Source: Zygotorulaspora mrakii (taxonomy: Eukaryota > Ascomycota > Saccharomycetes > Saccharomycetales > Saccharomycetaceae). From it: a stretch of 64,000 nucleotides of DNA. This document shows positions 9,531 to 18,848 of the stretch, piece after piece (positions within the stretch are counted from its first letter, which is position 1; every line of letters begins with the position of its first letter). Under the pieces are notes generated by a model. The model did not search any database. It saw only the letters and a program-made list of their open reading frames with translations, and had not been told where the DNA came from. The stretch is taken from the NCBI RefSeq assembly GCF_013402915.1, contig NC_050726.1, positions 637,501 to 701,500 of the forward strand. Direction: 5' to 3'. Made by a program: the position numbers and the translations under genes.

Positions 9531-11768
9531 CTAAAAACCTTCGGGGACATTGTTTGCAGGCTTTTGAAGAAGATCGAGATATATACCACCATTTCTAAAG
9601 CCAACCCATTGGTAATGCGGCTCGGAATTTTCGTGAGATTCAGCAATTGAAGAATCCTGAATTTCCTGAATGACCCTGTAAGCTTCCACATCTGAATAGG
9701 GAACGCCATTCTTTGGATCAAAATAGTGGCACTCCTTGTTTGTAATTAGGCACCTCTTCCTTACTCCATTACTAAAAAGAACACCACTAGGTGGTTGAGT
9801 TTTGATTTCAACTTCTAGTTCTTCGTGCTTATTTCCTCCCGTGTCGTGAACTATCTTTCTACCATACTCACCAAAGGCAGGAAAGTTTTCAAGGAAGGAT
9901 AGATCTGGGATTATGGAAGTATTTGCTGTGTAGCTTAATGCATTTTCAGGCATAGTAATTTTGCAGATATTTTCCACGGTTGGCGATCTTTGACGGGTGG
10001 CATTTGACCATTGCTTACCAAAAAGCTCATCGCGCACGTCCCCTTCATATGTCTCGGATGGAAATCTATATAAACTAACCATATCTTTAGCGACTAATTG
10101 AGGAGGTCCTTCGTATATGAGCTCTTCATGACTTTCTTCTAAAGGAAGGCCATCGGATTGTTGTGCATTATCCGAAATAACACCTGTGGGTTCAATGTTT
10201 TGAAAAGAACCTTCCAGTGATGGATTCGCGTCTGGATCAATGTGAGTTGTGACAGTTTGTTCTGCGAATGTGACCTGTTTTTTTATTTTTCCATCTTCCT
10301 TCTCTATTGTGCCAAGTTGTATACCTTTCCCGTTATCGTCTGCCAGCCTTGTCCCAGAAGTATCCTCAGGGACTCTGGATGTATCTCGGAAGTTTGGTAT
10401 TTCAATACCATTTACCGAACCCGCTGTAAATTTTGACTTATTAGCGCAATCATCCTTCAATTCGTCTTCTTTGTTATCTTTTGAAATATTTAAGCTATCT
10501 GTTGGATTATGTGATGTGTCCTTGCACACTTTATTTTCTATAACGTCGCTAGTTATGTTCTCCTTACTGGACTGTTCACCTTCTTGACTATCTTCCTTCT
10601 TTTTTACGCCCATAGTGTTCTTTCCCTCTTTGCTCGTATCTTGACCCATTTCTTCAATTCCATAATCCGCCTTTGTATGCATATTTGTTTCTTCAAATGA
10701 AACATGTGATCGGTTTTCTGTCGTTCCGGCAACAGCAACATCACCTAGGCCCTTTCCCATGTTTTCATTTTTTCCCTGATCGATCTGTTGGTTATTCACT
10801 GCATCTTTCTCCGTCTTATCAAGAGGTTCGAGATTATGTTTCTTTTGTCTACGAGGATATTTCTTCTTTTTTTTCTCTCTCTTTTTCAACTGAGCATCCC
10901 AGTATTGCTTATCTTCTAGCTCCATAACTGGATCGACATTCCACGCTATTGACAGCTCTTGTATGACAACTTCACCTGGTCTGAACTTTATTTTTTGCCG
11001 CTTTTGCATAGCAAGTCTGCTCTGTTTCTTGGATACTTCCTGCTCCTTATACTTATTCAAACTCAAAAGATTGAACTTTTCAGTTTCCAATGCTATTCTC
11101 ATTCTGTCTTCTTGTGTAAGTACCACCTCCCTTTGGAGTGCTTTATGCTTTTTAATCCTCTCCTGTATTACCTTCCTTTTCTTCTCTGCTCGCGACAGTT
11201 TTGCGTATACTTCTAGTTTATTTGCCACCACAGATGATCTCTTTGATGTTCTTCTATCGGCGACAAGCAGACTTTCTGCATTTAAAAGCTCGTGGTGCAA
11301 CTGCTGCCTCACTTGACCATCTAACTCATCGGTCGAAATCTTGGATTTTTTCTTTATCACAGGTGCCAAGTTCTTCTTTCTCTTCTTTCTCTGTCTAGCT
11401 CTTTCGTCTTGCAGCTCTCTTTCACCTGCATCATCCCCTTCCTGTTCAGAAGATTCTGGTTCAGAATCACTCAAAAGCATATCATCGTTCGCAGTAGTAG
11501 GCTCTTTCGGCGGTTCGAATACTCTTTCAGGCTCTTCACTACCCTCTGCCTCACTAGAGCTCCCTTCCCCCTCAAATTCTTCATCATCTGCATCTTCTTG
11601 AAACAAAAGGTCGAGTTCATCATCGTTCAAGGCGTCAGTTTTAGATTTCATTTCTTCTAATTCTTGTTCTAAAAGCTTCCTCATCCTATTTCCTGCATTG
11701 GAACGGCGTTGCCTCGTAGACATTAAGAGCTCCTGCTCATCATGACTGTCAGATGCTGAGTCCTCCAT
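9531..11768 (-). CDS. VPS72: SWR1 complex subunit Swc2 (YL1 family)
   Basis: A 745-residue YL1-family subunit of the SWR1 remodeller that binds the Htz1(H2A.Z)-H2B dimer and nucleosome-free DNA during H2A.Z deposition. The N-terminus has the conserved TRQRRSNAGNRMRKLLEQE stretch (18-36) followed by strongly acidic DDE-rich segments that bind the histone dimer. A basic region KKRKKN lies near 130. A long low-complexity middle (330-560) separates this from the YL1 C-terminal domain at about 675-730 (KRCLITNKECHYFDPKNGVP). S. cerevisiae Swc2 is 795 residues. Neighbours match YDR485C. Confidence 0.95.
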   Translation of the reverse strand: MEDSASDSHDEQELLMSTRQRRSNAGNRMRKLLEQELEEMKSKTDALNDDELDLLFQEDADDEEFEGEGSSSEAEGSEEPERVFEPPKEPTTANDDMLLSDSEPESSEQEGDDAGERELQDERARQRKKRKKNLAPVIKKKSKISTDELDGQVRQQLHHELLNAESLLVADRRTSKRSSVVANKLEVYAKLSRAEKKRKVIQERIKKHKALQREVVLTQEDRMRIALETEKFNLLSLNKYKEQEVSKKQSRLAMQKRQKIKFRPGEVVIQELSIAWNVDPVMELEDKQYWDAQLKKREKKKKKYPRRQKKHNLEPLDKTEKDAVNNQQIDQGKNENMGKGLGDVAVAGTTENRSHVSFEETNMHTKADYGIEEMGQDTSKEGKNTMGVKKKEDSQEGEQSSKENITSDVIENKVCKDTSHNPTDSLNISKDNKEDELKDDCANKSKFTAGSVNGIEIPNFRDTSRVPEDTSGTRLADDNGKGIQLGTIEKEDGKIKKQVTFAEQTVTTHIDPDANPSLEGSFQNIEPTGVISDNAQQSDGLPLEESHEELIYEGPPQLVAKDMVSLYRFPSETYEGDVRDELFGKQWSNATRQRSPTVENICKITMPENALSYTANTSIIPDLSFLENFPAFGEYGRKIVHDTGGNKHEELEVEIKTQPPSGVLFSNGVRKRCLITNKECHYFDPKNGVPYSDVEAYRVIQEIQDSSIAESHENSEPHYQWVGFRNGGIYLDLLQKPANNVPEGF

Positions 11769-11937
11769 AGGCTGCTTAAGTGAATATGTTCCACCTTGAG
11801 GTTTAATATAGTTTAATAATATCCCATTTTTAAATAGTCATGGCTCGCCTCTACTTAGATATTTTAATAAAACTCACACAGTTTTAGTAAATATAGGCGA
11901 ATAAAAGAAAAAAACGAAAGACTAGCCTAAAGCTAGG

Positions 11938-12903
11938 ATGCTGAGCAGGCTGAAGGTAACAGGGATGAGCAATAACTTGATAAACCCTGCCTTAAAAGGG
12001 TTTGGTCCGTGGGCGAAGACTGCATGCCAACAATTGAGCAGACACAGTGGTTTAGGGTTGAGAGCAAATGGCACATCGGCATCTGCCGATGAAATAAGCC
12101 ATTTCCAGGAACTGGCACCCACTTGGTGGGATGTCAGTGGTCCTCAAAGAATTTTGCATTTAATGAACAATGCCAGAATGGACTTTATACAACAAACTCT
12201 GAAGAATAGTGTCAAAATAAGTGATCCAGAAACATATATTCCAGGATTTAATTATCGTGGCTTCTTGCCGCCATATGTGGCTCGTAACATTGATCATGAA
12301 TTGGAACTTGCGATAAGCAAAAGTCAAACTGAGGAAAAGATTTCTGTGCTAGATGTTGGCTGCGGAGGGGGAATCCTTTCTGAGGCACTTGCAAGATTAT
12401 CAAATGTGAAACATGTTACAGGAATAGATCTGACAGCAGAATGCATTGCAGTTGCCAAAAACCACGCATTAGCTGACCCAAGTCTCAAAGGTAAACTTGA
12501 TTATGAATATCAGGCGTTGGAAAAGGTTCCTGGTATTTATGATGTCGTGACGTGTTTTGAAATGTTAGAGCATGTCGACAATCCCGGTCAAATTTTGAGA
12601 CACTCGTGGTTGAAACTGAAACCCAATGGAATCCTTTTTCTGAGTACAATTAACAGAGACATCGTCTCTTGGTTCACCACAATTTTTATGGGAGAGTATG
12701 TCCTTAAGATTGTCCCTAAGGGAACACATCACTTGAGCAAATATATAAAATCATCTGAAATACAAGAATGGTTCCAACAAAATGAACCTTCTACGCACGA
12801 AATCCTACAAACAAAAGGCACTATGTATTTGCCACTCAAAGGTTGGGTAGAACACGATTGTTCCGACGTTGGTAACTATTTTATGGCTATTGGAAAATTA
12901 TAG
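11938..12903 (+). CDS. COQ3: Ubiquinone biosynthesis O-methyltransferase
   Basis: A 321-residue SAM-dependent O-methyltransferase carrying out both O-methylation steps of coenzyme Q synthesis on the matrix side of the inner membrane, as part of the CoQ synthome. The N-terminus (about 1-45) is basic, poor in acidic residues and looks like a mitochondrial presequence. Motif I is LDVGCGGG at 138-145, and the UbiG/Coq3 hallmarks FQELAPTWWD near 56 and FEMLEHVDNP near 203 are present. S. cerevisiae Coq3 is 312 residues. It is divergent from VPS72 across 169 bp and matches YOL096C. Confidence 0.96.
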   Translation: MLSRLKVTGMSNNLINPALKGFGPWAKTACQQLSRHSGLGLRANGTSASADEISHFQELAPTWWDVSGPQRILHLMNNARMDFIQQTLKNSVKISDPETYIPGFNYRGFLPPYVARNIDHELELAISKSQTEEKISVLDVGCGGGILSEALARLSNVKHVTGIDLTAECIAVAKNHALADPSLKGKLDYEYQALEKVPGIYDVVTCFEMLEHVDNPGQILRHSWLKLKPNGILFLSTINRDIVSWFTTIFMGEYVLKIVPKGTHHLSKYIKSSEIQEWFQQNEPSTHEILQTKGTMYLPLKGWVEHDCSDVGNYFMAIGKL

Positions 12904-13264
12904 AACCAGCGATCACCCATAAAAAATAAGGTACAATGCAAGTAGACGACTGATGAAGTGCATTGGACTGTTGTTTCATGAATATGGTTGGAGAAATTCG
13001 AAAAAGTAAGAGCGAGGATTCATAGCTTACATGATTCAGCAATTATACAGGTAATCGACGCAAAATTAGCGCTTGCCGCTTAGCAATCAGAACGACTTTT
13101 ATATATACATATCCTATCAATCTTTAGTTCAGGCACGTCAAATGATGCAAATGTTGTCGCAAATGTTGTCGCAAATGTTTTTTTGAATTGTTGCATCAAA
13201 ACTAAAGGTCCAATTTTCAATCAGTAAGGCGGTACAGTTTCTTGTTTGGGTGAACTGCTTAAGA
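12904..13264. other. Convergent 3' flanks of COQ3 and VPS60
   Basis: About 360 bp between two stop codons. It contains the short 12-bp direct repeat at 13147-13179 and nothing else recognisable. A CTGATGA near 12948 has no matching D box and was not called as a snoRNA. Confidence 0.6.
13147..13179. repeat. 12-bp direct repeat, 2.75 copies
   Basis: The unit GCAAATGTTGTC occurs twice in tandem and then as a nine-base partial copy, in the 3' flank of VPS60. It is probably a small slippage array. Confidence 0.85.
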
Positions 13265-13945
13265 CTATTGAGCGTTTTCCAGCGCTTTGTTGGTGGTTTC
13301 TTCTTGTGGCTCTTCGTCAATAAACTGAGGAACAGCGCCCGATAAATAAGATGGCATATCTATTCCAGATTCTTCAATTCCCGGAACGGTTAGATCCTCT
13401 TCACCCAGCGCGTCTAGTTCCGCATCTAGCTCACTTTCGTCTATATCTTCAATATCCCCATTTAAAGTGTTTGCTGATAATATTTCCTGTAATTCATCTC
13501 CTTGTTCGATTAAATCCATCATTTCGTCTTGCATATCTTGTAGCTTGTCGATATTTATTTTACCATATTGTGATTTCAAAGCCTTGTTGGTCTGCTTCAA
13601 TGCATTGACAGTGATCATTGTATTTTTCAAATTGTCACTGGTCATTTGAGCTTGCGACATTGACCATGACTGTGAATCTAGTGAATCACGCATCTGCTCC
13701 AACTTCTTTCTTTTATTTAGTAGCTTAAGGGCTTGCTGTCTCAAAGGTCTCTGGCCAGCAGATGACCTTGCAGAACTTATCTTCTTTTGTAGGCTCTGTA
13801 ATTGGAAATTTAGTTGAGAAATTTGTGTATCCAACTGTGAAACCCTTTCCTGTAGACCCTGTTGGGCCTGATCCATTGCCCTACCGGACTCTTGTAGCAG
13901 CTGATCGTGAGTTTTCTTATTCCCATAACCAAAAACCCTATTCAT
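13265..13945 (-). CDS. VPS60: ESCRT-III-associated protein Vps60
   Basis: A 226-residue Snf7/CHMP5-family protein (S. cerevisiae 229) acting late in multivesicular body formation, where it binds Vta1 and stimulates the Vps4 ATPase. The N-terminal half is basic and helical (MNRVFGYGNKK start, then two long amphipathic helices). The C-terminal half is acidic (LDALGEEDL near 178) and holds the Vta1-binding region. The start and overall charge layout match the family exactly. Location matches YDR486C. Confidence 0.95.
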   Translation of the reverse strand: MNRVFGYGNKKTHDQLLQESGRAMDQAQQGLQERVSQLDTQISQLNFQLQSLQKKISSARSSAGQRPLRQQALKLLNKRKKLEQMRDSLDSQSWSMSQAQMTSDNLKNTMITVNALKQTNKALKSQYGKINIDKLQDMQDEMMDLIEQGDELQEILSANTLNGDIEDIDESELDAELDALGEEDLTVPGIEESGIDMPSYLSGAVPQFIDEEPQEETTNKALENAQ

Positions 13946-14213
13946 CTCTCAGTACTTGACTAATCTTACTGACTTTATACCACACCTAAACCAGAAAATA
14001 TGAAGTTTCAAATCCGGATTTTACACCACTTTGGCAATGGACAAATCGATTTAAGGCCTTGGTTCTTGTGTGTTTCTGCTGCCCCTGCTGCAGAGATAAT
14101 TTCATCATTATAATGTTCGCGAAGATTGGAAAATTTTAAGCATCTCGATATCTTATCAAGAGAACACTGAGTTTGAAAAAAAGGCATAGGCATCGGAATT
14201 AAGCCCATTTAGG

Positions 14214-15518
14214 ATGAGCAAACAAGAAGTGGAGCAATCTGCGCAAGCAATGGAAAACCTTGACCTCAAGAGTGCTACTGGCAAGAAGGAACAAGTTGTT
14301 ACACCGTGGGACGTGGAAGGTGCGGTTAATGAAGAAGGTGTTGCGCAGATCATTGATTATGAAAAGTTGCTACAACAATTTGGTACTAAACCAATCACTC
14401 CTGAAACATTGGAAAGATTTGAAAAAGTGACCGGCCAAAGGCCCCATCATTTCCTGCGTAAAGGTCTCTTTTACAGTGAACGTGACATCCACAAGATTCT
14501 TGATCTATATGAACAAGGTAAGCCTTTTTTCATATATACTGGTAGGGGCCCCTCTAGTGACTCTGTTCATTTAGGTCATATGATTCCATTTCTATTTTCC
14601 AAATGGTTGCAAGATGTTTTTGATGTCCCACTAGTTATTGAATTAACCGATGATGAGAAATTCTTATTCAAGCAGAAATTGACAATTCAAGATGTCAAAA
14701 AGTTTGCAGCTGAAAACGCAAAAGATATCATCGCAGTTGGTTTCAATCCGGAAAATACCTTTATCTTCTCCGATCTTGAGTATATGGGTAAGGGGTTTTA
14801 TGAGACTGTTGTACGTGTGTCCAGACAAATTACAGGTTCTACAGCTAAAGCAGTATTCGGCTTCACGGATTCCGATTGCATTGGTAAGATCCATTTTGCT
14901 TCTATCCAGATTGCTTCTGCATTTCCAAGCTCATTCCCTGATGTACTAGGTTTACCAGAGAAGACACCATGTTTAATTCCATGCGCCATTGATCAAGATC
15001 CATATTTCAGAGTTTGCAGAGATGTTGCAGATAAATTGAAATACTCGAAGCCTTCTTTGATACATGCTAAATTTTTCCCCGCTCTACAGGGCTCGACAAC
15101 AAAGATGTCAGCATCCGATGAGTTCAGTTCTATTTTTATGACTGACACACCAAAACAAATTCAGAAAAAGATTAATAAGTATGCTTTCAGTGGTGGACAA
15201 GTATCTATTGAACTTCATAGAAAGTTAGGTGGTAATCCTGATATTGATGTTGCATACCAATACCTGTCATTTTTCAAGGACGATGATAAATTTTTGGAGG
15301 AGACAGCTAATAATTATAGAAGTGGTGATCTATTATCAGGTGAAATGAAAAAACTGTGTGTAGAAACGTTACAGGAATTTGTGAAAGGATTCCAAGATAG
15401 AAGAAAAAATGTTACCGACGAAGTATTGGAGAATTTTATGAAACCACACAAATTGGTTTGGGGTCAAAAGGAAAGACTCGTCCCAGCAAAGCCAAAAGCT
15501 CCAAAGACCAAGAAATGA
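14214..15518 (+). CDS. WRS1: Cytoplasmic tryptophanyl-tRNA synthetase
   Basis: A 434-residue class I aminoacyl-tRNA synthetase charging tRNA-Trp in the cytosol (S. cerevisiae 432). The HIGH-type signature is HLGH at 119-122 and the KMSKS-type loop is KMSAS at 297-301. The eukaryote-specific N-terminal extension and the C-terminal anticodon-binding helices are present; the tail is basic (KPKAPKTKK). The matching S. cerevisiae gene is YOL097C. It is convergent with RIB3, 79 bp apart. Confidence 0.97.
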   Translation: MSKQEVEQSAQAMENLDLKSATGKKEQVVTPWDVEGAVNEEGVAQIIDYEKLLQQFGTKPITPETLERFEKVTGQRPHHFLRKGLFYSERDIHKILDLYEQGKPFFIYTGRGPSSDSVHLGHMIPFLFSKWLQDVFDVPLVIELTDDEKFLFKQKLTIQDVKKFAAENAKDIIAVGFNPENTFIFSDLEYMGKGFYETVVRVSRQITGSTAKAVFGFTDSDCIGKIHFASIQIASAFPSSFPDVLGLPEKTPCLIPCAIDQDPYFRVCRDVADKLKYSKPSLIHAKFFPALQGSTTKMSASDEFSSIFMTDTPKQIQKKINKYAFSGGQVSIELHRKLGGNPDIDVAYQYLSFFKDDDKFLEETANNYRSGDLLSGEMKKLCVETLQEFVKGFQDRRKNVTDEVLENFMKPHKLVWGQKERLVPAKPKAPKTKK

Positions 15519-15597
15519 ATGTTGACGTATTGACAACCAGAAGTATACATATCGCTTTTATAGATCGACTATTTATTCAATTCGAATCGTGTACGCA

Positions 15598-16239
15598 CTA
15601 TTTTTGCGCCAAGTACTGGACCAAATCCTCGATTGAGACCAATGGTATATCATATTCTCTACCAAACTCTTTGCAGTTAGCTAGTGTCATCATAGAGCCG
15701 TCGCTATCGTTAACCAATTCGCATATCACTGACACCGGTGGCAGGCCACTCAGTTTGCACAGATCGACACCAGCTTCTGTGTGACCACGTCTCTTCAATA
15801 CACCACCATCTACAGCTCTCAATGGGCAAACATGGCCTGGCTTCAAAAAGTCTGTTGCTTTGGAGCTTGGGTCTGCCAGCTTTGAGCAAGTCAATGCCCT
15901 ATCGTGCGCTGAGATACCCGTAGTTGTACCTTCAGCAATATCCACTGTGATTGTGTACGCAGTACCATATCTGTCATCTGAATTAGCCTGAAACTTCATT
16001 CCCGTTCTCAATAATGGTAAATCTAGCTTGTCAGCTATTTCGTTGCTCATCGGTGCACACACGTACCCGGAAGAATGGCGTACTAAAAATGCTAATTGTT
16101 CCGTTGTGACACCTGCTGCTGCACAAATCAAGTCTCCTTCATTTTCTCTATCAGCATCATCCATAACAATTAAAAACTTATTCTGTTTGAAATGCTCAAT
16201 CGCATCATTAATCGAAATGAAAGTTTTATCGCTTGGCAT
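15598..16239 (-). CDS. RIB3: 3,4-dihydroxy-2-butanone-4-phosphate synthase
   Basis: A 213-residue enzyme from the ATG at 16237-16239 (S. cerevisiae 208). It converts ribulose 5-phosphate to dihydroxybutanone phosphate plus formate, supplying the four-carbon unit of riboflavin. The acidic active-site loop DDADRENEGDL is at 27-37 and RRGHTEAGVDLC near 160 holds the catalytic/metal histidine. The frame stays open eight codons further upstream, but only to a GTG, so the ATG is chosen. Matches YDR487C. Confidence 0.96.
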   Translation of the reverse strand: MPSDKTFISINDAIEHFKQNKFLIVMDDADRENEGDLICAAAGVTTEQLAFLVRHSSGYVCAPMSNEIADKLDLPLLRTGMKFQANSDDRYGTAYTITVDIAEGTTTGISAHDRALTCSKLADPSSKATDFLKPGHVCPLRAVDGGVLKRRGHTEAGVDLCKLSGLPPVSVICELVNDSDGSMMTLANCKEFGREYDIPLVSIEDLVQYLAQK

Positions 16240-17211
16240 TTGTAACTTGTTCTGTACGTTCACACCAAATGCTTATCAAAGATCAAAATCACAGATAACT
16301 TGGAAATACGTTTATCTTCACTGCACTATATATATATGTATGTTTCCCACGGTGATAAGAACCGATCAAAGTATAAAGTGAGCCACGTTACCTGCACTTT
16401 TTTCTTCAGCCGTCATTATGACAACTTTAATAATCGCTTGCGTTGTCTGACAAATTTCAGTGATTTTTATTAAACGATGCCAATAAGCATTAATGACACA
16501 TACTTGAATACACACACGTGATGAATGTCACTGCAAATGTTCTTCGCAATATGCATTTCAGGTTTACCTTGAGCGTAAATTGAAAATTAGGCAGGACCTG
16601 TTTAGATTATGTTATGATCATCACTTGCGAGTGAGACTTTTAATGCCATCTTTGTGCTTGCAACTTCCAAAAAGAAAATAGTGCAAAAGATTTGCCATTG
16701 CAGGTTAACTACTTGAGCCCTATCATGTACTGTGTTCGACGTTTATAGGGAGATCCGGTTGTGAGAGTATATATAAAAGCTATATGACTGAGGCTGCCTC
16801 AAGTTTGCATGGATCCAAACGCTGCCGCAGTCTAACGGATTCTTGACTAGGTTTCCGGGCATTTGTCGCAGAAGCTCCAAATATCTGGAGTAAATAATCA
16901 CGGAAATGCTGTGAGTAGCACACTAGTGGTGAGATAAAAGTCCTGCATTGTATCGTACGCTTATAGCACTTGCAAAGTTATGTTACAACATTCAGTTCAT
17001 CTCTTAGGAAAAACGTAGATACATCTGTAGCGTAGCTCGATTCGAAGATCCGGATGGTTTTTCAAACGACTTGTTTTAAGCTGCGGCATTGTTAACATCG
17101 CAAGTAGCTGATCAGCAACAAATGAATATAATATATCATAATGCAAAGTATTCGGCCAATACTTCTGGAAAAAATTAGATCGAAGAAAGCAACAGAAGGC
17201 TGATATAGCAA
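16240..17211. other. Long divergent intergenic region, RIB3/SLD5; PAC11 expected but absent
   Basis: About 970 bp without a credible coding frame. In S. cerevisiae the dynein intermediate chain gene PAC11 (YDR488C) lies between RIB3 and SLD5. A TATATATAAAA box sits at 16768-16778, followed by a possible two-part hairpin: stem 16786-16790 with 16828-16832, and stem 16803-16807 with 16816-16820. A TA-repeat lies near 16328. This could be a noncoding transcript unit or simply a large promoter region. Confidence 0.4.
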
Positions 17212-18114
17212 ATGGACATTAACATTGATGATATTCTAGCAGAATTGGACCGAGACACTACCGTAGTGGATCAGTCAGATCCTCTGCTGCCTAGTGATGG
17301 CAACACAACGATGATAGATTCGTCTCTCGACCCATCGAGGATGGACGTGGAAAAGGAATCGCCAGGCGTGGTGACAGCAGAGGCAGATTATAGAAGGCTA
17401 ATCACATTGTGGAGAAACGAGCGGTGTTCGCCAGAACTGCTGCCGTATCCCAGCTCTTTGATGAGCCGCATGTTGAGACGTTTGCAAGCGCAAATGGACA
17501 ACATCGAAAGTATCGCGATGGGGTTTTTTGAGGACTCTGATAATCATGAATCAGTAGATGAGTACGCAGCCCCACATCCTGCCTCCACTAACAACAAACT
17601 CCCGTTGCTCTGTATGGAAGCGGATCTCGAGAGACTAAGATTTGTAATAAGAAGTTACTTGCGATGTCGATTGAGTAAGGTCGATGAATATGCCCTCTAT
17701 CTGAAGCAACTAGAACAAACAGAGAAGGAGATTATGCCCTTGAATGAACTGCTATCTGCGCAGGAACTCGAGTATCATGAAAGACATTTTACCATCCTAT
17801 TGAAGTTACTAAATAATTCCGTACTGAAACATATGCCATCCGAATTGCAGGCTATCAATGATACGGAGGGGAGTGTGAGCATGATCGATGAACCAGATTG
17901 GAACAAATTTGTATTCGTATACGTCAAGACACCATCCGCAAACCAGCTGCAATATGAGCCAGCATTGAGTACTGGCGAGTATGGCAAATCATGCTACACT
18001 GTCAATATTGAGGAATTGGAGGAAGATGTCGAGCTTGCGGTCGGTGGAATATATGTCATGCGCTATTTGGTCATCAGAGAGTTGCTTCGAGAAGACAAGA
18101 TTGAACTGATATAG
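17212..18114 (+). CDS. SLD5: GINS complex subunit Sld5
   Basis: A 300-residue subunit (S. cerevisiae 294) of the GINS tetramer Sld5-Psf1-Psf2-Psf3, part of the CMG replicative helicase. The N-terminal 60 residues are acidic and begin MDINIDDILAELDRDT. The helical A-domain covers about 60-210 and includes MEADLERLRFVIRSYLRCRLSK. The small beta-rich B-domain ends the protein (GGIYVMRYLVIRELLREDKIELI), as is typical of Sld5. Matches YDR489W. Confidence 0.95.
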   Translation: MDINIDDILAELDRDTTVVDQSDPLLPSDGNTTMIDSSLDPSRMDVEKESPGVVTAEADYRRLITLWRNERCSPELLPYPSSLMSRMLRRLQAQMDNIESIAMGFFEDSDNHESVDEYAAPHPASTNNKLPLLCMEADLERLRFVIRSYLRCRLSKVDEYALYLKQLEQTEKEIMPLNELLSAQELEYHERHFTILLKLLNNSVLKHMPSELQAINDTEGSVSMIDEPDWNKFVFVYVKTPSANQLQYEPALSTGEYGKSCYTVNIEELEEDVELAVGGIYVMRYLVIRELLREDKIELI

Positions 18115-18524
18115 ATTTATAATAATACATATAGGTGTCTGACGTGCTGAATATATGAAAGAATTGATCCTCAGCTAATTACAGCTATTCTTCAAAGGCT
18201 AGTCTAAATTATTCGGGTCAAGGCAGCGTGCCATGTACTTCAAAACAAGGTTGTAAATATTTTCGTATATCAAGTTTAATAAAACACGATGGTGAAAAAA
18301 ACTTTTCACTTCACTTTCATAAAAACATATCAAACATCCAAGACAATTCAAGCAAGGCGAAAGCGGACGTTTCCTCTGGATTTACGCCCTGGGCTGTTGG
18401 AATTCATCTCTGAGACCAGTCAGTTGACTGGTAGGGATCGTTACAGCAGTTTCAGCGAGCCTTTCAAAAAGTCTTGGTTAATAGATATCTTGAGCTGTGA
18501 CATATAGTGTGTCAAAGGACAGCA
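18115..18524. other. Intergenic upstream of snR58
   Basis: About 410 bp between the SLD5 stop and the snoRNA. It should hold the snR58 promoter; an inverted pair CCAGTCAGTTGACTGG sits at 18415-18430. No coding frame longer than about 70 codons was credible. Confidence 0.5.
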
Positions 18525-18635
18525 GGATCTTAAATGATGATATTAATCGATATTTCAGACGTTAGACTTCTGATTCACGAGGTATTTTGTATATTTCGTT
18601 AGGGAAGAGAAACTCGTATGTATCTGACTGGATCC
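18525..18635 (+). ncRNA. SNR58: C/D box snoRNA snR58 (guides 25S rRNA C663 2'-O-methylation)
   Basis: The C box ATGATGA is at 18534-18540, a D-type CTGA at 18570-18573, and the terminal D box CTGA at 18624-18627. A terminal stem forms between GGATC (18525-18529) and GATCC (18631-18635). Immediately before the first CTGA lies GACGTTAGACTT (18558-18569), complementary to the 25S rRNA stretch GAGTCTAACGTC apart from one terminal G-U pair. By the box D plus five rule its target is the C that I place at C663 of S. cerevisiae 25S, the site methylated under snR58. As I recall, S. cerevisiae SNR58 lies between WRS1 and YOL098C on the YOL098C strand, which fits. Mature ends are approximate; the rRNA sequence was recalled, not aligned. 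Confidence 0.85.
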
Positions 18636-18848
18636 ATTAATCTTGTGAAGTAATTATTAGTGTAGCTTAATAATCAACGGCAATTAGCTTTCAATTAGCA
18701 ATTTCGCTTTTAATACACTGCTTTGTAGAAAACTGTACCGGCATGCTCTTCTCTTTTATGAAGATTTTACTTTTGTCCTACGAAGGATCAGAACTGAGGA
18801 ACGTGAAAGAGGAAAACGGTGATTTCGAGCAAGTGTAGCGTGTATAGA

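Noticed and set aside
12940..13100. CTGATGA as a possible second C/D snoRNA
   Set aside because: The first base of the C box is wrong, no D box or terminal stem follows, and no rRNA complementarity was apparent.
16500..16530. CDEI-like ATCACGTG suggesting a centromere
   Set aside because: No 80-160 bp of extreme AT sequence and no CCGAA-containing CDEIII follow. The E-boxes at 3389 and 61596 fail the same test.
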